From the NCBI RefSeq assembly GCF_002836475.1, contig NZ_PJBJ01000030.1:558001-622000 (forward strand): DNA of 64,000 nucleotides, written 5' to 3'. The DNA comes from Flavobacterium sp. ALD4 (GTDB lineage: Bacteria; Bacteroidota; Bacteroidia; Flavobacteriales; Flavobacteriaceae). Of the stretch, positions 44,096 to 53,416 are shown in pieces. The notes beneath the pieces were generated by a model. That model saw only the letters and a list, made by a program, of their open reading frames with translations, made no database searches and was not told the DNA's origin. The position numbers were made by a program, and so were the translations under genes. Numbering within the stretch: position 1 is the stretch's first letter; every line of letters starts with the position of its first letter.

Positions 44096-46972
44096 TTACC
44101 CTACCAAATTAATAATTTTTCCAGGAACAATAATGACCTTATTTGGCATTCTTCCTTCTAATTGTTTTATCGTTCTTTCGTCTTTCATTATGATTTCCTC
44201 GATTTGATCTTTGGTTAAATCCAGAGGTAATTCGATAGTGAAACGCATTTTTCCGTTAAAAGAAACTGGGTATTCCTTACTGCTTTCTATTAAATGTTTG
44301 GGTTCGAAAACAGGGAAAAACACCGTTGAAACAGAACCTTTATTTCCTAATAACGACCATAATTCCTCTGCGATATGTGGTGCGTATGGAGAAATAACGA
44401 TAGCCAACGGCTCCAGAACAGCACGAGAATGACAGCCTTGAGCAGTCAATTCATTGACACAAATCATAAACTGTGAAACCGAGGTATTGAAAGAGAAATT
44501 CTCAATGTCATCTGCCACTTTTTTAATGGTTTTGTGTAATGTTTTCAAGTTGTCTTTTGTTGGCATTTCATCAGTCACGATCAAATTATGTTCGTCAAAA
44601 TACAAACGACACAGTTTTTTCAAGAAACCAAAAACTCCCGAAATCCCTGCCGTATTCCAAGGTTTCGCTTGTTCTAATGGCCCTAAGAACATTTCGTACA
44701 AACGCAAAGTGTCTGCTCCGTATTCATTACAAATATCATCTGGAGTGACTACATTGTATTTGGATTTTGACATTTTCTCTACTTCGCGACCAACGATATA
44801 TTTACCATTTTCATCGCAAATAAATTCAGCATCAGCATAATCTTCTCTCCATTTCTTGAATTTTTCTATCTCTAATTCATCCGATGAATTGACCATTGAA
44901 ACATCAACGTGAATTGGTTGTACATTTCGTCCGTCAATTTTATTTTTAGAAACAAATGTATTATCTCCTTCTAATCGATATACAAAAGCACTAGTCCCCA
45001 AGATCATTCCTTGATTGATCAGTTTCTTGAAAGGCTCTTCCGTTGGCGCAAAACCTTTGTCTTTTAGAAATTTATTCCAAAAACGAGAGTATAACAAGTG
45101 ACCAGTCGCATGTTCGTTACCACCAATGTATAAATCAACGCTTTCCCAATACGCCAAAGCTTCTTTGCTAGCAAATTCGTTTTCATTCTTTGGATCCATA
45201 TAGCGCATCCAGTAAAACGAACTTCCTGCCCAACCTGGCATCGTATTCAATTCTAAAGGGAAAATCGTTTTGTGATCTACTAAATCAGTGTTGACCACAT
45301 CATTTTTAGTCGTGTCCCATGCCCAAACGGCAGCATTTCCTAAAGGTGGCAAACCATCTTCCGTAGGTAAATATTTTTCTACTTCTGGTAATACAATTGG
45401 TAAATGCGTTGCATCAATCATTTGCGGCAAGCCCTTGACATAATATACCGGGAATGGCTCTCCCCAATAACGCTGACGAGAAAAAACGGCATCACGCAAA
45501 CGGTAATTCGTTTTTCCTTTTCCTTGATTTATTTCTTCTAATGCTTCAATTGCTTTGTATGTTCCTTCTTTATAGCCCAATCCGTTTAAGAAATTAGAAT
45601 CTACTAATTTGAAACCGTCTTTAGATCCAAACGCAGCTTCTGAAATGTCTTTATCAAAAATATTTTTGATTGCTGGCATTCCGCTTTGTCCTTTGAAGAA
45701 ATTAGCAAAAGCATAATCTCTTTCGTCTCCGCAGGGAACCGCCATAACGGCGCCTGTCCCGTAACCCGCCAATACATAATCCCCTATCCAAACCGGAATG
45801 GCTTCTTTAGTAAATGGATGCTCTGCAAATGCACCTGTAAACACTCCAGAAATAGTTTTAACATCAGCCATACGTTCTCTTTCAGAACGTTTTGACGACG
45901 CTAAAATATAAGCGTTTACTTTATCTAAACATTCAGCAGTAGTGATTTCTTTAACCAAAGGATGCTCAGGCGCCAAAGTCATAAAAGTCACGCCAAAAAT
46001 AGTATCAGGACGCGTTGTAAAAACTTCGACCCCTCTTTCTTCTTGGCCCTTGTCTAACGCTATCGCTTTGAAAGTAACCATAGCACCAACTGATTTTCCA
46101 ATCCAGTTTCTTTGGCTCTCTTTGATGCTTTCGCTCCAATCTATGTTGTTAAGCCCTTGCAACAAACGCTCTGCATAAGCAGATATGCGCATGCTCCATT
46201 GTGTCATTTTTTTACGAACCACGGTGAATCCACCACGTTCCGAAACACCGTTTACGATTTCGTCATTCGCCAAAACCGTCCCTAATCCGGGACACCAGTT
46301 GACTTCAGTCTCTGCCAAATACGTTAATCGGTATTGCAAAAGGATTTTTTCCTGTTGTTCTTTATCGAAAGTATTCCATTCACTTGACGTAAAAGGCGCT
46401 ATTTTGTCATCACAAACCGCATTGACAGTAGCATTTCCAGCCTTTCCGAAAATTGAAATCAAAGTTGAAATATCCTCAGCTTTATCATTGGCTTTGTTGT
46501 ACCACGAATTAAATAATTGTATAAAAATCCATTGCGTATGTTTGTAATAATCCGGATTAGAAGTGCGCACTTCCCTGCTCCAATCAAACGAAAATCCAAT
46601 TTTATCCAATTGCTTTCTATATCCGGCAATTTCATTTCCTTCCTTATCATTTCCACCATCAATATTTACAGAAGTGGTATCTTCCGGACGTTGTCCTGTT
46701 TGAATGGCGTATTGTTCTGCAGGTAATCCAAAACTGTCATAACCCATAGGGTGCAATACATTAAACCCTTGGTGTCTTTTATATCTCGCATACACATCAG
46801 ATGCAATATACCCCAGAGGATGTCCCACATGCAGTCCTGCCCCTGATGGATAAGGAAACATATCTAGCACATAATGTTTTGGTTTTTCAGAGTTATTTAC
46901 AGCGGCAAAAGTTTGATTTTCTGCCCAATATTTTTGCCATTTGGCCTCTATCTCGTTCGGATTATATTTCAT
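44096..46972 (-). CDS. leuS: Leucyl-tRNA synthetase
   Basis: A 958-aa class I synthetase. The HIGH-like motif HVGHPLGY lies in MFPYPSGAGLHVGHPLGYIA near residue 48, the CP1 editing domain covers roughly residues 230-430 with TTRPDTIFGVTFM and GYGTGAVMAVPCGDERDYAF, and the KMSKS motif is VEKMSKSKYN. An anticodon-binding domain and C-terminal domain follow. Full length. The start codon is embedded in a tandem duplication (46970-47081) that also duplicates the 5' leader. Confidence 0.97.
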   Translation of the reverse strand: MKYNPNEIEAKWQKYWAENQTFAAVNNSEKPKHYVLDMFPYPSGAGLHVGHPLGYIASDVYARYKRHQGFNVLHPMGYDSFGLPAEQYAIQTGQRPEDTTSVNIDGGNDKEGNEIAGYRKQLDKIGFSFDWSREVRTSNPDYYKHTQWIFIQLFNSWYNKANDKAEDISTLISIFGKAGNATVNAVCDDKIAPFTSSEWNTFDKEQQEKILLQYRLTYLAETEVNWCPGLGTVLANDEIVNGVSERGGFTVVRKKMTQWSMRISAYAERLLQGLNNIDWSESIKESQRNWIGKSVGAMVTFKAIALDKGQEERGVEVFTTRPDTIFGVTFMTLAPEHPLVKEITTAECLDKVNAYILASSKRSERERMADVKTISGVFTGAFAEHPFTKEAIPVWIGDYVLAGYGTGAVMAVPCGDERDYAFANFFKGQSGMPAIKNIFDKDISEAAFGSKDGFKLVDSNFLNGLGYKEGTYKAIEALEEINQGKGKTNYRLRDAVFSRQRYWGEPFPVYYVKGLPQMIDATHLPIVLPEVEKYLPTEDGLPPLGNAAVWAWDTTKNDVVNTDLVDHKTIFPLELNTMPGWAGSSFYWMRYMDPKNENEFASKEALAYWESVDLYIGGNEHATGHLLYSRFWNKFLKDKGFAPTEEPFKKLINQGMILGTSAFVYRLEGDNTFVSKNKIDGRNVQPIHVDVSMVNSSDELEIEKFKKWREDYADAEFICDENGKYIVGREVEKMSKSKYNVVTPDDICNEYGADTLRLYEMFLGPLEQAKPWNTAGISGVFGFLKKLCRLYFDEHNLIVTDEMPTKDNLKTLHKTIKKVADDIENFSFNTSVSQFMICVNELTAQGCHSRAVLEPLAIVISPYAPHIAEELWSLLGNKGSVSTVFFPVFEPKHLIESSKEYPVSFNGKMRFTIELPLDLTKDQIEEIIMKDERTIKQLEGRMPNKVIIVPGKIINLVG

Positions 46973-47081
46973 TCCCTCTTTCTATTTTTATTTTAACGGA
47001 GTCATGCTGTCGCTAAAGCTCAAGTCATTCCCTCTTTCTATTTTTATTTTAACGGAGTCATGCTGTCGCTACAGCTTAAGT
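46970..47081. repeat. Two-copy 56-bp tandem repeat covering the leuS start and leader
   Basis: Unit 1 is 46970-47025 and unit 2 is 47026-47081; they differ at two positions. A short third start (CATT) follows. The repeat includes the leuS ATG complement, and each unit ends in a GCTGT...AC/AAGC mini-hairpin. Because 56 is not a multiple of 3, the second ATG copy is out of frame with leuS. Confidence 0.95.
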
Positions 47082-47129
47082 CATTGTGCGTACGTTGCAA
47101 AGTTTATCACGATACCTATTTTTAGGTGG

Positions 47130-47137
47130 CAAATTTA
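47130..47137 (-). promoter_or_regulatory. -7 promoter element of leuS
   Basis: TAAATTTG on the minus strand, an exact TAnnTTTG match. The leader would be about 150 nt and span the 56-bp tandem repeat. Confidence 0.5.
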
Positions 47138-47227
47138 CGTTTATTGTACGAAAGTTGAAACTTTGGACGTTATTAACTTCAAATAAAGAAATTCTTTATT
47201 ATTTTTACCCCATAATTTAAGTAAACT

Positions 47228-48103
47228 ATGAGTTCTTCATTTGATAGGTTTCAAAAACGCAGGTTAATTTCCTCTTATTTTTCGGTCGTTCTAAGTGTAT
47301 TCTTAGTTTTATTTTTATTAGGAGTGTTGGGCCTTTTTATTATAAACTCCAAAAAATTAGCCGACGACTTTAAGGAAAAAATTGCCATGACGGTGTTTTT
47401 CAAAAATGAAGCGAACGACACTATTTTAAGAACTTTTGGAGGAAAATTAAAAATTGCGCCCTACGCGAAGTCTACGGTTTATGTAACTAAAGAGCAGGCT
47501 GCAAAACAACATACCGATATAATCGGCGAAGATTTCATGACGTTTTTGGGGGAAAACCCATTACAAAACTCGTACGATATTCACTTAAAAGCGGATTACG
47601 TCGAAAAAGATTCCATCGCGAAAATTGAAAAACAATTGCGAACAAATCCTATGATATCAGATATTGTTTACGACAAGCAATTGGTAAATTTAGTGAACGA
47701 CAATATTAAAAAAGTGAGTATGTGGATTTTAATAATCAGCGGATTCCTGGCTTTTATTGCTGTTTTATTAATTAACAGTTCGTTACGACTGTCAATTCAC
47801 TCCAACCGATTTATCATTAAAACCATGCAAATGGTGGGCGCAACAAAATCATTTATCAGAAAACCATTTGTTATGCGTAGCATAAAACTTGGGATGTTAG
47901 GTGCTAGCTTAGCCATTATTGCATTAATTGCGGTGTTACTGTACGTCGAGACCAGCTTTCCTGATTTAGGAATTCTTGACAACAAAATTCTTATTGCAGG
48001 TGTTTTATTGTCCGTGTTCGGAATTGGTATTTTGATTACTTGGTTAAGTACTCACTTTGCGACACAAAAATTCTTGAATTTAAGAACTGACGATTTGTAT
48101 TAA
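47228..48103 (+). CDS. ftsX: Cell-division permease FtsX
   Basis: A 291-aa FtsX. One N-terminal helix (about residues 19-41), a periplasmic domain (about 45-165, with MTVFFKNEANDTILRTF and ENPLQNSYDIHLKADYV), then three C-terminal helices including the conserved MQMVGATKSFIRKPFVMR segment. With FtsE it controls septal peptidoglycan hydrolases. ftsE is not adjacent. First gene of the ftsX-DUF3098-uppP-truB run. Confidence 0.93.
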   Translation: MSSSFDRFQKRRLISSYFSVVLSVFLVLFLLGVLGLFIINSKKLADDFKEKIAMTVFFKNEANDTILRTFGGKLKIAPYAKSTVYVTKEQAAKQHTDIIGEDFMTFLGENPLQNSYDIHLKADYVEKDSIAKIEKQLRTNPMISDIVYDKQLVNLVNDNIKKVSMWILIISGFLAFIAVLLINSSLRLSIHSNRFIIKTMQMVGATKSFIRKPFVMRSIKLGMLGASLAIIALIAVLLYVETSFPDLGILDNKILIAGVLLSVFGIGILITWLSTHFATQKFLNLRTDDLY

Positions 48104-48139
48104 TTTTAATTTCAGAATTTAAAAAGTAAAAAAGCATAA

Positions 48140-48382
48140 ATGAAAGACCAAGGCCCACAACAAGATTTTCTTTTTGGAAAAATAAATTATATAATTCTAC
48201 TGATTGGTATTGGAGTAATTGCACTCGGATTTATTCTAATGTCTGGCGGAGGAAGTGATGACCCTAATGTATATAGCGATGCTATTTTTGATTTTAGAAG
48301 AATTCGTCTCGCTCCAACAACCGTTTTAATTGGTTTCGGAATAACCGTATATGCCATATTAAAAAATCCAAAGAAAGCATAA
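48140..48382 (+). CDS. DUF3098 small membrane protein
   Basis: An 80-aa protein with two helices (about residues 14-34 and 53-73) and the family signature GFILMSGGGSDDPNVYSDAIFDFRRI between them. Bacteroidota-specific, function unknown, conserved between ftsX and uppP, which suggests a cell-envelope role. Its TAA is followed at once by the uppP ATG. Confidence 0.88.
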   Translation: MKDQGPQQDFLFGKINYIILLIGIGVIALGFILMSGGGSDDPNVYSDAIFDFRRIRLAPTTVLIGFGITVYAILKNPKKA

Positions 48383-49168
48383 ATGAACACATTACAAGCT
48401 ATCATCCTTGCTATCATTGAAGGGATTACTGAATTTTTACCTGTTTCTTCCACTGGACATATGATTATCGCTTCTTCCTTTTTTGGGATTGCCAGTGATG
48501 ATTTTACCAAACTTTTTACTATTGTAATTCAACTCGGTGCTATTCTCTCGGTTGTAGTTTTATATTTCAAGCGTTTCTTTCAGACCTGGGACTTCTATTT
48601 TAAATTATTTGTTGCTTTTATTCCTGCTGTAGTTTTAGGATTATTATTCAGCGATCTGATAGATGAACTATTAGAAAGCCCTGTCACAGTGGCCGTTTCA
48701 CTTTTACTTGGTGGTATCGTTTTATTAAAAGTAGACGAATGGTTTAGTCATTCTGAGGATACCAAAATCACTTATATCACAGCATTTAAAATTGGATTGT
48801 ACCAATGCCTCGCAATGGTTCCCGGAGTTTCCCGAAGTGGCGCGAGCATAGTGGGTGGAATGTCCCAAAAGCTAAGTCGTACATCAGCAGCTGAATTTTC
48901 ATTTTTTCTTGCTGTCCCTACCATGTTTGGCGCAACAGCAAAAAAATGTTTTGATTATTACAAAGATGGTTTTGTATTGACTCACGACCAAATCAATTTA
49001 TTAGTTATTGGTAATGTAATCGCTTTTATCGTGGCGCTTTTAGCCATTAGAAGTTTTATCGGATTTTTGAGTAAAAAAGGTTTTAAAGTATTTGGTTATT
49101 ACCGAATTGCTGCCGGAATCATTTTACTGATTATTCATTTTTTCATTCATCCCCTGACCATCATTTAA
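48383..49168 (+). CDS. uppP: Undecaprenyl-diphosphatase
   Basis: A 261-aa integral membrane enzyme of the BacA/UppP family. It recycles undecaprenyl pyrophosphate to the monophosphate carrier for peptidoglycan and glycans. Signature motifs [14 protein letters not shown] (residues 13-26) and [15 protein letters not shown] are intact. Its stop overlaps the truB start by one base. Confidence 0.96.
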   Translation: MNTLQAIILAIIEGITEFLPVSSTGHMIIASSFFGIASDDFTKLFTIVIQLGAILSVVVLYFKRFFQTWDFYFKLFVAFIPAVVLGLLFSDLIDELLESPVTVAVSLLLGGIVLLKVDEWFSHSEDTKITYITAFKIGLYQCLAMVPGVSRSGASIVGGMSQKLSRTSAAEFSFFLAVPTMFGATAKKCFDYYKDGFVLTHDQINLLVIGNVIAFIVALLAIRSFIGFLSKKGFKVFGYYRIAAGIILLIIHFFIHPLTII

Positions 49169-49863
49169 TGACAGACGAAGACTACTTAAACGGACAAATT
49201 TTATTAATTGACAAGCCTTTGAATTGGACATCCTTTCAGGCTGTAAATAAATTAAAATATGCGCTGATTAACAAATTAGGGCTTCCTAAAAAGTTTAAAA
49301 TTGGTCACGCGGGAACTTTAGATCCGCTAGCAACAGGGCTGCTTTTAGTCTGTACCGGAAAATTTACCAAACGGATTACCGAGCTTCAGGGTCAAGCCAA
49401 AGAATATACTGGAACTTTCTTTATTGGAGCTACTACGCCTTCTTACGATTTAGAAACTGAAATAGACGAGACATTCCCTACTTCACACATAGACGAAGCC
49501 TTAATACGGGAAACCCTAAAACAATTTTTAGGTGAAATAGATCAAAAACCACCTATTTTTTCTGCTATAAAAAAAGAAGGCGTTAGACTATATGAGCATG
49601 CACGTGCAGGGAAAACCGTAGAAATCGCTACTAGAAAAACTACAATTCACGAATTTGAAATCACCAGAATAGCGCTTCCTGAAATTGATTTCAGAGTAGT
49701 TTGCAGCAAGGGTACTTATATCCGTTCTTTAGCTTTTGATTTTGGACGTGCCATGCATTCAGGATCTCATTTAACAGCGCTGCGTCGTACAAAAATTGGA
49801 GATTATAATGTAAGAGAAGCTGTGGATGTTGTTGTATTCGAAGATAATTTAGAATCAAAATAA
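49168..49863 (+). CDS. truB: tRNA pseudouridine(55) synthase TruB
   Basis: A 231-aa enzyme that makes pseudouridine 55 in the T-loop of tRNAs. The catalytic Asp is in IGHAGTLDPLATGLLLVCTG, and the KPPIFSAIKKEGVRLYEHAR and CSKGTYIRSLAFDFG blocks are present. It overlaps uppP by one base (TAATG), so translation is probably coupled. No C-terminal PUA domain, as in short bacterial forms. Confidence 0.96.
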   Translation: MTDEDYLNGQILLIDKPLNWTSFQAVNKLKYALINKLGLPKKFKIGHAGTLDPLATGLLLVCTGKFTKRITELQGQAKEYTGTFFIGATTPSYDLETEIDETFPTSHIDEALIRETLKQFLGEIDQKPPIFSAIKKEGVRLYEHARAGKTVEIATRKTTIHEFEITRIALPEIDFRVVCSKGTYIRSLAFDFGRAMHSGSHLTALRRTKIGDYNVREAVDVVVFEDNLESK

Positions 49864-49877
49864 CCCTGTTTTGAATT

Positions 49878-50410
49878 TTCAAAAAACACTATTAATCATA
49901 CTCTTTTTTTTGCGGGAGTCTTTTTGCCCACGATAAAAAAATTACTTACGCTCAATTTGACGTCACCTTAGCCTTTACCGGGAATCCTTAACGTGGAGAA
50001 GTTGACTAGAGTACTAACATAAAAGAATCTTGGCTCATTCCGGATGGTATGGGAACAAAATTTGGTTATGGCCTCTACTATAAAAAATGGGTTGGATTAG
50101 CAATCCATCGCGGTTTCAACTGGGATTAGTCCAATAAATTAGTTATGGAATTTGTTTTTGCCAATTTTAGATTAAGCCCAAAAATAGGGAAGGAAAGTAG
50201 AATTACACTTCAACTAGGAATTGGAAAAGCAATCGCATTAGGTCGGGGTGTCGGGGTACCTTGACCGTAGACTATCAAAAAATTAGTCTAGGTATACAAA
50301 ACGCCGATGATGTTTTACTTTTTATCGAACTAAACCATTATGCGTTTCCTATTAACAATCAAAGAGATTCAGGAAATATAAGTTTAGGAATTTCCTTGAT
50401 CAGCCTCTAA
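49878..50410 (+). pseudogene. Decayed outer-membrane or secreted hypothetical gene
   Basis: Reading through stops gives one recognisable protein: KKITYAQFDVTLAFTGNP, (stop) RGEVD (stop), ESWLIPDGMGTKFGYGLYYK, KWVGLAIHRGFNWD (stop), FANFRLSPKIGKESRITLQL, GIGKAIALGRG, then after a frame change LTVDYQKISLGIQNADDVLL and FPINNQRDSGNISLGISLISL. The strand-rich character fits an outer-membrane beta-barrel, about 170 residues long. At least three in-frame stops and one frame change are present. The family is not known. It lies between truB and the convergent thioredoxin-like gene. Confidence 0.7.
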
Positions 50411-50417
50411 AATACAG

Positions 50418-51035
50418 TTATTCTTCTTCCTTGTCCAAGTCAAGCATCATATCAATCACTTCACTTTGAGTAGACAATCCTTTGTCGTGAAAGAACCACA
50501 ATTGTAAATCAGTTTTTGCCGTTTCATCAAGTGTACCATGTTCTTTTTTATAGTTATCAATTAAATCAGCGGCTCCCTTAGGTCTTGGTCCCCAATGTGC
50601 TAATGCGCCACCCGTTTCTTTATTAATAACGATAAGTTTTGGAATTGATTTGGCTTTATTGGTTAAAAATAAATTCATTAATTCTTTATTTTCATCACGC
50701 AAAACAATTTTTATATCTATTTTACCGTCAGCCTCGGAAACCATTTTATCAAAAACAGGAAGCAATTCTGCCGCATCAGTTGACCACCCTTCAGAAATAA
50801 CCATCCAAATGTATTCGTTTTTTAAGGACTTCAACGACTGGGCATACTCTTGCGGTATTTTTAATGTCTTCTCTAAACGATCCATCCGCGTCTCATTCAA
50901 AAGACTATAATTAGTCAATGCAGAGGACTGCTCACTTCCTGTAGATTTTTCCTCTTTTAATAAGTCTACAACTAATTTCCTATATTCAGAATACGAATGA
51001 CTCTTAAACAACGCCTTTGCAATCGACTTTTTCAT
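50418..51035 (-). CDS. Thioredoxin-like protein lacking a redox CxxC
   Basis: A 205-aa soluble protein of a thioredoxin-like family found in Bacteroidota. After a helical N-terminus, the thioredoxin-fold segment reads YIWMVISEGWSTDAAELLPV. The usual CxxC position is occupied by WSTDAA, so it cannot act as a dithiol oxidoreductase. A conserved PKLIVINKETGGALAHWGPR follows. The start is the ATG at 51035 (MKKSIAKALFKSHSYSEYRK); the open frame extends upstream to 51065, but a promoter element sits between. Confidence 0.75.
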   Translation of the reverse strand: MKKSIAKALFKSHSYSEYRKLVVDLLKEEKSTGSEQSSALTNYSLLNETRMDRLEKTLKIPQEYAQSLKSLKNEYIWMVISEGWSTDAAELLPVFDKMVSEADGKIDIKIVLRDENKELMNLFLTNKAKSIPKLIVINKETGGALAHWGPRPKGAADLIDNYKKEHGTLDETAKTDLQLWFFHDKGLSTQSEVIDMMLDLDKEEE

Positions 51036-51053
51036 GATTTTATTTTGTTTAAG

Positions 51054-51061
51054 TAAAGTTA
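51054..51061 (-). promoter_or_regulatory. -7 promoter element of the thioredoxin-like gene
   Basis: TAACTTTA (one mismatch to TAnnTTTG), 18 bp before the ATG at 51035, supporting that start. Confidence 0.45.
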
Positions 51062-51143
51062 GCAAAAATTAATTGTTTTAAAGAGGACAAAACCACTTTC
51101 AAACAAGCAAAAAGAGTAATTTAGGCACTAATAAAAAAGGAAA

Positions 51144-51923
51144 ATGGATTTAAATTCAAAGTCAATTGGACTTGTCCTTTCCGGGGGAGGTTCAAAAGGT
51201 ATAGCTCATGCAGGTGCCATTAAATTTTTAGAAGAGCAAAACATTCGCCCCACTCGGATCGCCGGAACAAGCGCAGGCGCAATCGTAGGCGCAATGTATT
51301 CCTGGGGAAAGAGCCCTGATGAGATTTTAGAGTTTTTTAAGTCGGTTTATCTTTTTCAGTGGAGGCATTTCACTTTTAAAAAAGCGGGCTTGGTCGATTC
51401 CGAATCCTTTAGGCTGTATTTTCAAGCTATCTTTCAAGACGCGCTGATTGGAGAATTGAAAATCCCTACACAGATTACAGCAACAGATATGGTTAGGGGG
51501 CGATTAAAAATATTTGAGGCAGAAACAAAAATCAGTGATGCGTTATTAGCTTCTTCTGCTTTTCCAGGAATTATATCTCCTTATGAAATCAATGGTGAGC
51601 CGTATAGCGATGGTGGAATTTTAAACCATTTCCCAACAGATATATTACAAGGTCAATGTGACAATATTATCGGTGTTTATGTCAGTCCTATCCAAAAAAT
51701 AGAAGCCAAAGATTTAAATTCCATCAGAGCAGTTACTACGAGAGCTTTTGACATTCTTTCTGCCAATACCAATACGCAAAAGTTCAATATCTGCGAATGG
51801 ATAATCGAACCTACAGAACTGAGTATATATAGTACCTTTGAGATGAACAAAGCAAAAATGGACATTATTTTTAAAATTGGCTACGAAGCTGCCAAGAGCT
51901 CCTTTGAAAAACTAAATCTATAA
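51144..51923 (+). CDS. Patatin-like phospholipase
   Basis: A 259-aa RssA/YchK-like patatin-domain hydrolase. The oxyanion loop GGGSKG (14-19), the nucleophile motif GTSAG (41-45, Ser43) and the catalytic Asp in DGG (Asp156) form a complete Ser-Asp dyad. Probably a cytoplasmic lipid hydrolase. Single-gene unit upstream of pyrH. Confidence 0.92.
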   Translation: MDLNSKSIGLVLSGGGSKGIAHAGAIKFLEEQNIRPTRIAGTSAGAIVGAMYSWGKSPDEILEFFKSVYLFQWRHFTFKKAGLVDSESFRLYFQAIFQDALIGELKIPTQITATDMVRGRLKIFEAETKISDALLASSAFPGIISPYEINGEPYSDGGILNHFPTDILQGQCDNIIGVYVSPIQKIEAKDLNSIRAVTTRAFDILSANTNTQKFNICEWIIEPTELSIYSTFEMNKAKMDIIFKIGYEAAKSSFEKLNL

Positions 51924-51960
51924 AAATTAAGCGATAGTATTTCAAAAAAAAGAATATCAC

Positions 51961-51968
51961 TATATTTG
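51961..51968 (+). promoter_or_regulatory. -7 promoter element of pyrH-frr
   Basis: TATATTTG, an exact TAnnTTTG match, 22 bp before the ATG at 51991. Confidence 0.7.
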
Positions 51969-51990
51969 CACGAAACAACTCAACATACAC

Positions 51991-52698
51991 ATGAAATATA
52001 AAAGAATTCTTCTCAAATTAAGCGGTGAAGCTTTAATGGGCGACAGACAGTACGGTATTGACCCAGTAAGATTAGCTGAATATGCCGAAGAAATCAAAAA
52101 AATTCACGATAAAGGGATCGAAATTGCCATTGTAATAGGCGGTGGAAATATTTTTAGGGGAGTTGCGGGAGCCAGCAATGGAATGGACCGTGTCCAAGGG
52201 GATTACATGGGAATGCTAGCCACAGTTATCAACGGAATGGCCTTACAAGGCGCATTAGAAGACAAAGGAATGCTCACCCGTCTACAAACCGCATTAAAAA
52301 TTGAAGCAATAGCTGAACCTTATATTAAAAGAAGAGCAGTACGTCACCTTGAGAAAGGGAGAATCGTGATTTTTGGAGCCGGAACCGGAAACCCTTATTT
52401 CACAACTGACACGGCAGCTGTTTTGCGTGGTGTAGAAATACATGCCGACGTAATTTTGAAAGGAACACGCGTCGACGGCGTTTATGATTCAGATCCTGAA
52501 AAAAATGCAGATGCTACGAAATTTGATTTTATTTCTTTTGACGATGTAATTAAAAAAGGACTGAACGTAATGGATTCTACGGCATTTACATTAAGCCAAG
52601 AAAATAAATTGCCTATCGTAATTTTCGATATGAACAAACAAGGTAATTTATTGAAAATATGTGAAGGGGAAAACATAGGAACGGTAGTAAATATATAA
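51991..52698 (+). CDS. pyrH: UMP kinase
   Basis: A 235-aa hexameric UMP kinase of the amino-acid kinase superfamily. KLSGEAL near the N-terminus, [10 protein letters not shown], and [20 protein letters not shown] (UMP and ATP sites) are conserved. Makes UDP from UMP. It is followed 39 bp downstream by frr, the usual pair. Confidence 0.97.
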   Translation: MKYKRILLKLSGEALMGDRQYGIDPVRLAEYAEEIKKIHDKGIEIAIVIGGGNIFRGVAGASNGMDRVQGDYMGMLATVINGMALQGALEDKGMLTRLQTALKIEAIAEPYIKRRAVRHLEKGRIVIFGAGTGNPYFTTDTAAVLRGVEIHADVILKGTRVDGVYDSDPEKNADATKFDFISFDDVIKKGLNVMDSTAFTLSQENKLPIVIFDMNKQGNLLKICEGENIGTVVNI

Positions 52699-52737
52699 GC
52701 CCTTAAATCCCTAAAGGGGACAAAAAAATTGGAAATT

Positions 52738-53301
52738 ATGACTGAAGAAATTGAATTTATATTAGATAGCACCAAGGAATCAATGCTTGGCTCTATTGCC
52801 CACTTAGAGAAAGAGTTCCTAAACATTCGCGCAGGAAAAGCATCTCCAGCGATGTTAGGAAGTGTTTTTGTAGATTATTACGGTTCGGCCACACCGCTTT
52901 CGCAAGTGTCAAAAATCAGTGTTCCAGACGCAAGAACGATAACCTTACAGCCTTTTGAAAAAAACATGTTGCATCCTATCGAGAAAGCGATCATGATAGC
53001 AAACATCGGCTTCAACCCAATGAACAACGGTGACGTAATTATCATAAGTGTTCCCGCATTAACAGAGGAACGAAGACGCGATCTTGCCAAACAGGCTAAA
53101 GTAGAAGCAGAAGATGCTAAAGTTGGTATTAGAAACGCCCGTAAAGATGCGAATACAGAGATTAAAAAGTTAGAAAAAGACGGAACATCCGAAGACATTT
53201 GTAAAAGTGCCGAAGACGAAGTCCAAAACCTAACCAATAGTTACATCAGGAAAGTAGATGAACTTCTTGTTTACAAAGAAGCAGACATCATGAAGGTGTA
53301 A
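52738..53301 (+). CDS. frr: Ribosome recycling factor
   Basis: A 187-aa protein that splits post-termination ribosomes with EF-G. The tRNA-shaped fold is shown by the N-terminal helix SMLGSIAHLEKEFLNIRAGKAS, the IQ-less core YYGSATPLSQVSKISVPDART, and LTEERRRDLAKQAKVEAEDAKVGIRNARK. The start is the ATG at 52738; the upstream TTG at 52729 is not needed. Second gene of the pyrH-frr transcript, which ends at a terminator hairpin. Confidence 0.96.
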   Translation: MTEEIEFILDSTKESMLGSIAHLEKEFLNIRAGKASPAMLGSVFVDYYGSATPLSQVSKISVPDARTITLQPFEKNMLHPIEKAIMIANIGFNPMNNGDVIIISVPALTEERRRDLAKQAKVEAEDAKVGIRNARKDANTEIKKLEKDGTSEDICKSAEDEVQNLTNSYIRKVDELLVYKEADIMKV

Positions 53302-53322
53302 AATTAAATAAATCAATAGTAT

Positions 53323-53353
53323 AATCCGTCCCGTTTAAATAGCGAGACGGATT
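53323..53353 (+). terminator. Terminator after pyrH-frr
   Basis: AATCCGTC pairs with GACGGATT, extended by CG/CG across one mismatch, followed by TTTTCTTATT. Confidence 0.8.
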
Positions 53354-53416
53354 TTCTTATTCTTGTTTCACTCATACCATAATATGATTGTAGCCGTTTT
53401 GTAATAAACCTTATTT

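Noticed and set aside
29221..47097. Shared 12-mer GTGCGTACGTTG near 29221 and 47086
   Set aside because: Only two copies, no further flanking similarity, and partly self-complementary; not enough to call a repeat family.
46941..47186. Plus-strand frame over the leuS leader
   Set aside because: It is created by the tandem repeat and contains duplicated peptide from the 56-bp units; no coding support.
52878..53237. 119-codon antisense frame over frr
   Set aside because: Overlaps the conserved frr gene completely and has no recognisable features.
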